Source: a virus
IMG/VR virus record: IMGVR_UViG_3300020054_000004
Coordinates: 1 to 34,779 of that record
Direction: 5' to 3' (one strand)
Length of the DNA: 34,779 bases
Shown: in pieces, positions 28,652 through 34,779 of the stretch
How positions within the stretch are numbered: position 1 is the first letter of the stretch
How the letters are laid out: each line of letters opens with the position of its first letter
Translations under genes and position numbers: made by a program
The notes under the pieces: generated by a model
Seen by the model: only the letters and a program-made list of their open reading frames with translations
What the model was told of the DNA's origin: nothing
The model's database searches: none

Positions 28652-30792
28652 CAGCTCCTCCTCAATCGCACAGCGCCTCTGCGCGGGCTGTTGATTGTCC
28701 TGACCACCCTATCAGCAAATGCGCGCTCAGCGGCTGCCTGTGTGTCGTAGATCACAGCATTGCCCATGTTCACGTTGATGGTGATGGGTGCTCTATCCTG
28801 ATCATCACCTCGAGCGCCTCTAGGGGCAGCCTGTGGAGCTCCAGAGGGTGAAGTACCAGAGCGTCTGCCAGCGCCACCACCACCAGAGCTCTCTCCTGGT
28901 GTGAGCGCATGGCCAACACTGCCAGCCACTGCAGCAGCTGTCCCAAACGCCAAAGCAGATTGGAAATAACCAGCAGCTGGGAGGCCCATTGCCAGAGCGA
29001 TGAGCCCGCGGCCTGTGGCCATTAGGCTCTCTACTGTGGCTTGGATGGCCACTGCAGTGAGCGCCTCACCCACAGCAGCCTTCATACTCTCCCCCATGAA
29101 TTTAGCAGTGACTGCAGAGGTTAGGATGCTTTGGCTGAATTGCTCTGCTGCTTGGGTCAATGGGGTAAAATCGAACTCTTCTAGCTGGGCAAATGCTGCA
29201 TTGAGATCATGCATGAGCTCCACATTTTGAACGCTCAGATCTCGCAGTTGCTCGAGGAGCTGCTCTCTCTCTGCTGCGCGCTGGCGCTCAATATCGAGCA
29301 GCTCACGCTGGCGCACTAAGGATGCTGTCTCTCTCTGTGTCTCTGTTTGAGCCAGCGCTTGAGCTGTGTTGTGGCGTAGCTCAATCAGCGCTATGCGCTG
29401 CTGCTCACCCTCAGTGTAGAGCCTTATCCTCGCCTCCTCGAGGCGCGCTAAATCCTGAAGCTCTGCCCGCTCCTGCGCCTCTCTCTGCGCTCGAGCTTGC
29501 TGCGCCATAGCGCGGCGCTTCTCCGCTGCTGCTCTCCTCAAAGCTCTGCGGCGCTGTATCGCGCTCTCAATGATCAGCGTCTCTGCGAGCTCCCGATCAG
29601 ATGCGAATTGTTGCTGCTGTTGAGCACGCTGGGCCTCGAGCTCTGCGCGCCTCTCATTGTATTGGCGTGCAGTGATCGTCTGCAGCTCCAGCTGGCGAGA
29701 GAGCGCAGCTACCTCTCCCTCAAATACTGTATTGATGCGCTGCAGCTGTGCCTGCTCTAGCGCCTTAACCTGTGAGATCCGCTGGTGCTGCTGTATCTGC
29801 AGCTGCCTGCTCTGAAACTGCAGAGTATTCATCCGCGCCTGGGCAGCCTCTGCCTCAGTCTGGATTTGCAGCGCACCTATGCTGCGCAGGGTGTTGGCAT
29901 TTTCCTGTAACAGCTTGGCCCTCTCACGCTCTGCTGCCTCGATTGCCGCGCGCCCCTGCGTCTCAAGCTGGCGCTCTACCTCATTGGTGAGAGCGCGCCT
30001 TGCTCGAGCTGCCTCTTGAATGAGCGGGATCAGCTCTGCCTCTACTCTAGACGTTCGCTCTATAGCTCGATTGTAGCGCACCTGCGCATCATGGCTGAGT
30101 TTACGCACCTCGAGATCTTCAAGCTGGGCGCGTCTAGCTGCTGTGAGTTGACGGTTGCCCTCTAGGCGTAGCCTGATGGTGGTACGCTGCGCCTCTGCCT
30201 CTGCCTGCGCATGCTGCAGCGCTGCAGATGCTCTAGCCATTTCTCGCTGAGCTAACTCAATTCGCTTACCAATGGTGCCATTACCCTCTCTGAGGATTTG
30301 CACATATTCTGTCTGCATCTGCGCATTTGTGCTCAGCTGCATCAGGTTGGCATGCTCGGCAGCTGTTAGCTCAATATTTGCATCTGCGAGCTGCTCTAAA
30401 ACGGTTGTAAACTCAGCCGCGCCTACCCTGATGGCCTCTAGGCGCTCCTCTACATCATTGGTGCTATCAATGTATTTTTTGACCGCAAAAACCACCCCGG
30501 CAAAAGCGGCGCCAACAGCTGCAATTGGGCCTGCGAGCGCCATAAAACCAGCTCCCGCTGTGGCAGTTGCAGCGCCCATTTGAGAGATGCCAGAGGTGAG
30601 CGTGCCCACGCTGGTGGCAATCCCGCCTAGGCTCGCTGTGACTTTGTTTGAGCTGGCCTCTAGGGTAGAGCCCATAGCGCTAAACCCACCCGCGGCGCGC
30701 TCAGCGCCCTTGGATATGTTGTTTAGTGCCTTTTCAGCTTTACCTGCCCCGTCTAGCTCAACCCTGATCTCAACTGCGCCCGCTGCTGCCAT
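28651..30792 (-). CDS. Tape measure protein
   Basis: A 713-residue protein. There is an N-terminal segment with ALNNISKGAERAAGG and a hydrophobic stretch (about 75-105). Residues about 120-540 are almost continuous Gln/Arg/Glu/Ala-rich coiled coil, and a second hydrophobic region lies at about 570-650. It ends in a Gly/Ser linker and a basic tail. This is the standard tape-measure layout that sets tail length. At about 1.5 angstrom per residue, a tail near 100 nm is expected. Its ATG overlaps the chaperone G-T stop by 23 nt. Confidence 0.92.
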   Translation of the reverse strand: MAAAGAVEIRVELDGAGKAEKALNNISKGAERAAGGFSAMGSTLEASSNKVTASLGGIATSVGTLTSGISQMGAATATAGAGFMALAGPIAAVGAAFAGVVFAVKKYIDSTNDVEERLEAIRVGAAEFTTVLEQLADANIELTAAEHANLMQLSTNAQMQTEYVQILREGNGTIGKRIELAQREMARASAALQHAQAEAEAQRTTIRLRLEGNRQLTAARRAQLEDLEVRKLSHDAQVRYNRAIERTSRVEAELIPLIQEAARARRALTNEVERQLETQGRAAIEAAERERAKLLQENANTLRSIGALQIQTEAEAAQARMNTLQFQSRQLQIQQHQRISQVKALEQAQLQRINTVFEGEVAALSRQLELQTITARQYNERRAELEAQRAQQQQQFASDRELAETLIIESAIQRRRALRRAAAEKRRAMAQQARAQREAQERAELQDLARLEEARIRLYTEGEQQRIALIELRHNTAQALAQTETQRETASLVRQRELLDIERQRAAEREQLLEQLRDLSVQNVELMHDLNAAFAQLEEFDFTPLTQAAEQFSQSILTSAVTAKFMGESMKAAVGEALTAVAIQATVESLMATGRGLIALAMGLPAAGYFQSALAFGTAAAVAGSVGHALTPGESSGGGGAGRRSGTSPSGAPQAAPRGARGDDQDRAPITINVNMGNAVIYDTQAAAERAFADRVVRTINSPRRGAVRLRRS

Positions 30793-31713
30793 GGCTAGCC
30801 TCCTCTGCTGCTCTTTGTCTCATCCTAGCCTGCGCTAGGTGTGTTTGCTGGCTGAGCTCTGAAAATAGGTCGAGCACTGCGCAGCTGGGAGCTGTAAACA
30901 GATCAGAGAGAGAGCAGAGCCCAGCCTGCTGCCGCTGATAGGCCTGCAACAGCGGCGCCAGTCTGTTGCCATTGGCCACAGGGCATGAGCGCACCCTCTG
31001 CTCTCCCCAGCTACCATCACAATCTGGCGCAACTCGATATGCCATCACATAGCGCCCCTGATCATCAGAGCGCACCCATGGCAGACCGTCTAGGAATGGC
31101 CCCCCACAGTTGCCCCGGCGCGCACGCAGCCCAGGGGTCGTCTGGCATTGTTCACAGCTCCATGCCCGGGAGCCAGCGTGCTGCAGCCAGACGCTGGCCC
31201 CCGCTGCTATTTTCCCTCTGGGGGCAGGGTGCTTAGCGTCTGGATATGCGCCACTAGCTCAGAGCACAGCAGTTGCCTGTGGTGATCTGGCCGGATGCGA
31301 TCAATCAGCTCGAGCGGATCACCATCATGGCCCACCACCCGCACCAGCCCAGCTCGCATCATCTCACGATAGACGCGCGCCAGATAACCCTCATAAGAGC
31401 CCAGCGCCTCGCGCTCATCCTCTGGCAGTTTGTGCTGCCAGCGGGCCCGCTCTGTGGGGTCATCTGGCTGGCCCAGCCAGAGCTGGCGCCCCAGCTCGCT
31501 GCGCTTGTACACCCCAGCTGCCACCTCTGCCGCCTCACGCTGTGGTGGGGTGAGCGCCCGCACCACAAATCGAGTAGCACCCTCAGTCTGCAGCAGACTC
31601 TCATCACGGGTGCGCAGGTAGCGCGCCTTGTCATCATCACTGCCCTGCACAGCAGGATCAATGGTGGAGACAACCTCAATTTCCTGCGCGGCATCAGTGG
31701 CAAAATGAAACAT
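30770..31713 (-). CDS. Tail assembly chaperone G-T fusion made by -1 frameshift
   Basis: The upstream G frame ends GAG GGA AAA TAG. The heptamer GGGAAAA (31216-31210) is in the correct X-XXY-YYZ phase. Slipping back one base opens a stop-free frame (GGG AAA ATA GCA) that runs into the T frame and ends at 30770, 314 residues in total. The T part has clustered cysteines (SCEQC, GNCGG, PDCDGS, RSC). G and G-T chaperones coat the tape measure during tail assembly, as in lambda. The T frame has no ribosome site of its own, and a GTG at 31075 is only an internal codon. Confidence 0.85.
31207..31713 (-). CDS. Tail assembly chaperone G-like protein
   Basis: A 168-residue acidic, soluble protein. The start at 31713 lies 1 bp after the major tail protein stop, with GGGGA upstream; a longer frame to 31848 would overlap the major tail gene. 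The sequence is helical with Arg/Glu/Leu pattern (EAAEVAAGVYKRSELGRQLW). Position between major tail protein and tape measure, ending in a slippery heptamer, marks it as the G chaperone. It is made in excess over the G-T fusion in known systems. Confidence 0.85.
   Translation of the reverse strand: MFHFATDAAQEIEVVSTIDPAVQGSDDDKARYLRTRDESLLQTEGATRFVVRALTPPQREAAEVAAGVYKRSELGRQLWLGQPDDPTERARWQHKLPEDEREALGSYEGYLARVYREMMRAGLVRVVGHDGDPLELIDRIRPDHHRQLLCSELVAHIQTLSTLPPEGK
31210..31216 (-). other. -1 ribosomal frameshift slippery site GGGAAAA
   Basis: On the minus strand the heptamer reads G GGA AAA in the G frame and is followed at once by TAG. It differs from the lambda site GGGAAAG only in the last base. 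The -1 frame is open from here to 30770. Confidence 0.85.
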
Positions 31714-31714
31714 C

Positions 31715-33016
31715 TTAAATCCCCAGTGCGAGCCTAAACGGGCTGTTGGCTGCATCAGTGCTGCCACCGTCACCACCAAATCTAGAGGCAGAGTAGGTGA
31801 GGCGCTGCTGCACAATCTCACCATCAATCTGCCGGATCTGCGGATCAACCGTGAGATATGCGCCTGGCAGATTAAGGGCCATGCCCTGCCCTGCGCCCAC
31901 AGGCCCAGAGCCGATCAGCAGGGAGCGGATCACACCATCTCTGAAATCGTTGGCGATCACAGTGTTGGGGCTGTCTACCGTGATGTTGCACTCCACCACC
32001 ACATCAGACACCTCCATATCACTCATCGCAATGAGGGAGCTGGAGCTCCCCACAGGGGTGAGGGTGTTGGTGATGGTGAGATCAAACTCGCTCACTGAGA
32101 GGTCAATCTTGTCGAGCTCATCACCCGTGGGCCCAGCCACAGTGGTGCGGCTGGTGCTCGCAGTGGAAGAGAGGCGCAGATAACAGCTGCGGAAATGAGG
32201 CGTGCTGCCAGTGAGGGTGGTGGGCTCGATAGGCCCGCTGGCAGAGCCATGATCATCATAGATATGCGCAGCCTGAAAAACGAAATCACCCATCAGGCGC
32301 CCGCCATCAATGGTGATATTGAGGCTCTCAAGCTTGCATCCAAACGCATAGCTGCGCACCCCAACACCATCCACCCTAAATGCAACAGAGCTGTTGACGC
32401 TGCCGCTGTTGTTGCCTCGAGCAACAAACCAGGTCTCCAGCAGGCGCACCACATCAGGAGCGGTAGTATTGAGCGCCCTGCTGAGCTGGGGGCTGTACCC
32501 AATATCGCCAGCCCCGCCTGCATTGACGCTAGTGATGTGCGCATACTCTGCGCGCCCATCTAGCTCGATACCCATCAGCCCACCTAGCTTGAATGAAGCG
32601 GCAGCGGTAGGGGTGAAGCGATTATCTGAGACAGCAGCTGTCACTGTGTCAGAGGCAGCGCCCGGGATAGTGCGTGAGAATCCAGCACCCAGCAGGAGGC
32701 CCAGAGCAGTGGCGTCATAATTGGCTGCGCTGCTGCCCAGGGTGGTGAAGTCACAGCGCACAGAGAGGGTGCCAGTGCGCCGCTGCTGGCGGGTGCCTCC
32801 CACGCTGGTGGTGTCGAGCTCTGGCGGCAGCCCGTGCGGGCCATCCCTCGCCTCAGTGCGCTCTGACACAGGGGGCTCACCCGGTACAACGATAGGATCG
32901 CGCTCGCAGGGGATGCTGATAAACGTGAGGCCAGAGGGGCTGGGCACACCATCAGCGCCCAATGAGCCAAATGAGCTCTCTCCTACGATTGATAGAGATC
33001 TGTGAGTGACAGCCAT
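31715..33016 (-). CDS. Major tail tube protein
   Basis: A 433-residue protein, longer than many tube proteins. It is beta-rich with alternating Ser/Thr/Val/Leu strands. A central stretch (about 250-330) and the C-terminal half look like added Ig-like or domain-swapped modules. It lies between the tail terminator and the G chaperone, the standard tube position. Its start directly follows the terminator stop (TAAATG). The family is assigned by position and beta composition. Confidence 0.75.
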   Translation of the reverse strand: MAVTHRSLSIVGESSFGSLGADGVPSPSGLTFISIPCERDPIVVPGEPPVSERTEARDGPHGLPPELDTTSVGGTRQQRRTGTLSVRCDFTTLGSSAANYDATALGLLLGAGFSRTIPGAASDTVTAAVSDNRFTPTAAASFKLGGLMGIELDGRAEYAHITSVNAGGAGDIGYSPQLSRALNTTAPDVVRLLETWFVARGNNSGSVNSSVAFRVDGVGVRSYAFGCKLESLNITIDGGRLMGDFVFQAAHIYDDHGSASGPIEPTTLTGSTPHFRSCYLRLSSTASTSRTTVAGPTGDELDKIDLSVSEFDLTITNTLTPVGSSSSLIAMSDMEVSDVVVECNITVDSPNTVIANDFRDGVIRSLLIGSGPVGAGQGMALNLPGAYLTVDPQIRQIDGEIVQQRLTYSASRFGGDGGSTDAANSPFRLALGI

Positions 33017-33484
33017 TTAGAAGGCCTCCTGATAGAGCAGGTCAAACGGGACAGAGAGCAGGATCGCTATAGGGTTTCCATCCTGCCCCAGCACGGGGGT
33101 GGGGAGGGGCTCACCTGTGATGAGGCTGGTGATCCCTGTGTTGGGCAGATCATAGCTAGGATTGCGCAGCGAATTAATGATCTGTGAGGCATCCTCTCCC
33201 ATCATGCGCTCCTGCAGCCCTACATCACGCGGCACATCATAGCGCACCCTCACCTCAATTGTGGCTCTCTTGCGGCCTGTGATGCCAGCCTGCCCATCAT
33301 CATGGGCAGGAGTTGTGATGCGCATCTCAAACAGCCTGAGCGTGTTGGGGCGCCTATCAGTGAGGAGCTCCTGCCCGCCCGCAGCATCCACACACACAAA
33401 CCCTTGCGTAGGATCTGTTTTAGGGGTGAGTGCCTCGAGGCGGCTGATCAGCAGGTCGAGTGCAGATGAGATCCCTTGGCTCAT
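33017..33484 (-). CDS. Tail terminator-like protein
   Basis: A 155-residue alpha/beta protein (LDLLISRLEALTP, NTLRLFEMRITTPAHDD, TIEVRVRYDVPRD, ILLSVPFDLLYQEAF). This pattern resembles lambda gpU/SPP1 gp17.1-type terminators that cap the tail tube and join it to the head. It starts in ATGA overlap. Size and position just before the tube gene support the call; no diagnostic motif is visible. Confidence 0.7.
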   Translation of the reverse strand: MSQGISSALDLLISRLEALTPKTDPTQGFVCVDAAGGQELLTDRRPNTLRLFEMRITTPAHDDGQAGITGRKRATIEVRVRYDVPRDVGLQERMMGEDASQIINSLRNPSYDLPNTGITSLITGEPLPTPVLGQDGNPIAILLSVPFDLLYQEAF

Positions 33485-34002
33485 TTGGGCAGCTTCTTTC
33501 TGATGCGCGCAGCCACAGCAGCGCTCAATATTTTAACGTCATTTGGAGAGAGACCAAGGTATGGGCGCCGCTCATTTACTCGATAGCCATAGCCTCTCAC
33601 TGCTGAGGTGAGCCCTATTATGTAACCAGATTTGCTCACCTGCAGGGGCTGGATATTGTTTACCAGCGCGCCGCTCAGGGTGAGATCCACCTCTGCCGTC
33701 TGATTGGCACCACCCGCCACCCGCCTGCGGGATTTCTCCTTATACTCTGCATAGCCGCCCGCATAATATACGCTGCGCCCCCCGCGCGCCTCACGCCCAC
33801 CTTTAGGTGTTAGGCGCGCTCCCTTCTTAGGGACATAGATGGGGCGCGTGCTATAGCTCAGAAATGGGCGCCCTGTGGAGTCTATGCCTTTATAGATCCG
33901 TCGCTTGATCAGTGCGACGGTGTCTAATGCAGTGACCTGAGAGTCTGCAGCGCTCCACAGAGCTGGCACCTTGAATGACTTAAAGGTGACCTGACTAGGC
34001 AT
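33481..34002 (-). CDS. Head-tail joining protein (HK97 gp10/Z-like)
   Basis: A 173-residue basic protein. RGGRSVYYAGGYAEYKEKSRRRV, DLTLSGALVNNIQPLQV and a C-terminal RRPYLGLSPNDVKIL follow the pattern of phage morphogenesis proteins of the HK97 gp10/minor-tail-Z type. They complete the neck between head and tail. It begins with TGATG overlap on the head-completion stop and ends in ATGA overlap with the terminator gene. Confidence 0.7.
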   Translation of the reverse strand: MPSQVTFKSFKVPALWSAADSQVTALDTVALIKRRIYKGIDSTGRPFLSYSTRPIYVPKKGARLTPKGGREARGGRSVYYAGGYAEYKEKSRRRVAGGANQTAEVDLTLSGALVNNIQPLQVSKSGYIIGLTSAVRGYGYRVNERRPYLGLSPNDVKILSAAVAARIRKKLPK

Positions 34003-34779
34003 CAGTGCTGCATCCCACGCCAGCGAGGGAATTGTTGAGCGATCACCCGCTCTCCCTCTGTTGGCTCGATTGATGGGAGGGAGAATACCCCACGCACATC
34101 AGTGGGGCTGCCCCCTGCCCTGCGCACATCGATCTCATTGGCATCAATGAGGCCATCATCATCAGTATCCAGCACCAACTGCTTTAGAGCGCGCTCGAGC
34201 AGATCAGCTGCGCGCTCTCCAGCCCGATCAGCTAGATCAGATTGAGCGCTCATTTCATAGATCAGCTGGGCTGCCAGGTACCTGTGAGCGGGCGCAAAAA
34301 CGTGAGGGTTGAAAATATCATCCTCTGTCTGCTCTGGCCCAATATGCTCTCTGATGCGCAGCGCCAGCTCCTCGAGTGCAGCTGCCACCTGTGGCTCCAG
34401 ATCTTGCTGCCTGCGCGGGATCATATCTCCCATCTGCGGCATATGCGCAATCAGGGAGCTCGAGCTCAGCCCGGTGGCAAATGGGTGGCGCACAATCTGC
34501 ACTGTGCCCTGTGCACCCACTGGCTCATTGGTAGGGGTGGCAGTGGCTGTGTAGCTGATACGCCACGCGAGCACACCTCTGGTGCCAGTGTGGGCTGCTG
34601 GGATTGTATAGGTGTAGCCTGCCCAGCGGAGCTCCGCTGATGCAGTGAGTGACAGCCCACGGGGGAGCACATCAGCCAGAATCGCAGTGGTGCCCTCGAG
34701 GCGATCAACTGTGACCGCAAACACACCATCACCCGCAGTGATGAGAAACGCTCTGCCAGTGGTGGGGCCAATGAGATAT
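34002..34779 (-). CDS. Head-completion/adaptor-like protein with EF-hand loop, C-terminal part
   Basis: This is the continuation of the gene that starts at 286. Residues about 180-255 look helical, as in gp15/gp6-type adaptor proteins that sit under the portal. Residues about 272-283 (34169-34134) read DTDDDGLIDANE. That is a full canonical EF-hand calcium loop, with Asp at 1, 3 and 5, Gly 6, Ile 8, Asp 9 and Glu 12, and it follows a predicted helix. The stop overlaps the next gene's ATG (TGATG at 34002). The adaptor role comes from position in the operon; the calcium-loop match is direct. Confidence 0.75.
   Translation of the reverse strand, partial: YLIGPTTGRAFLITAGDGVFAVTVDRLEGTTAILADVLPRGLSLTASAELRWAGYTYTIPAAHTGTRGVLAWRISYTATATPTNEPVGAQGTVQIVRHPFATGLSSSSLIAHMPQMGDMIPRRQQDLEPQVAAALEELALRIREHIGPEQTEDDIFNPHVFAPAHRYLAAQLIYEMSAQSDLADRAGERAADLLERALKQLVLDTDDDGLIDANEIDVRRAGGSPTDVRGVFSLPSIEPTEGERVIAQQFPRWRGMQH
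34697..34779. repeat. 83-bp terminal direct repeat, right copy
   Basis: Exact copy of bases 1-83. It encodes part of the junction-spanning head-completion protein. It should be counted once in the genome. Confidence 0.95.

Noticed and set aside
30770-31075. Separate T gene starting at GTG 31075
   Set aside because: There is no ribosome site, and the frame stays open upstream to the slippery heptamer, which explains its expression better.
34002-34724. Complete 240-residue gene starting at GTG 34724
   Set aside because: The frame continues across the circular junction to an ATG coupled to the previous stop, so this is a truncated reading.

Overview
The window is a complete, circularly closed genome map of a small tailed phage (siphovirus-type), probably of a Gram-negative bacterium. 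The first 83 bases are repeated exactly at the end (1-83 = 34697-34779), so the unique length is 34,696 bp. Reading across that junction restores one continuous 326-codon gene, which supports the circular (or circularly permuted) map. Base composition is GC-rich (high 50s percent by eye). Ribosome-binding sites are strong AGGAGG/GGAG types, and genes are packed with ATGA or TGATG stop/start overlaps. I see no integrase, DNA polymerase, RNA polymerase, tRNA gene or CRISPR array.

Late block, minus strand. Transcription appears to run from about 6285 down to 1, on through the junction, and from 34696 down to 17501 (about 23.5 kb). The order is portal (Mu gp29-like), a small protein, a fused prohead protease/scaffold (Mu gpI-like), decoration protein, major capsid protein, MuF-like minor head protein, a head-completion protein with an EF-hand loop (crosses the junction), head-tail joining protein, tail terminator, major tail protein, tail-assembly chaperones G and G-T (joined by a -1 frameshift at GGGAAAA), tape measure, four tail hub/tip proteins, CHAP endolysin, a holin-like gene overlapping it, tail fibre with three 82-residue repeats, three small beta-rich tip proteins, and three membrane/coiled-coil genes that look like lysis accessory (spanin/holin-like) proteins.

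Packaging and nucleotide block. A plus-strand pair (6342-8947) encodes terminase large subunit and a beta-class DNA adenine methyltransferase. A perfect TGTGA-N6-TCACA palindrome lies in the 56-bp gap between it and the divergent portal gene. A minus-strand pair (10037-8944) encodes ThyX and a dCMP-deaminase-like enzyme, which together would supply dTMP. A lone unrecognised plus-strand gene follows (10094-10741).

Replication/recombination block. Minus-strand genes 15305-13766 form a lambda O/P-like pair: an initiator-like winged-helix protein whose gene carries five dyad-symmetric 16-bp iterons (the probable origin), and a DnaC/IstB-like helicase loader. A strong terminator and a hairpin-rich non-coding stretch follow. 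Next come a terminase-small-subunit-like gene, a small protein, SSB and four small unknown genes. Divergently, on the plus strand (15460-17457), lie a ribbon-helix-helix regulator, two cysteine-rich small proteins, a small membrane protein, a RecT-like annealing protein and a 23-residue membrane microprotein. The divergent promoter region is a nested dyad with TTGACA elements on both strands, probably the replication control switch. A 16-bp perfect inverted repeat separates the converging blocks at 17463-17499.

Family assignments rest on motifs read by eye from the translations; no database search was run.
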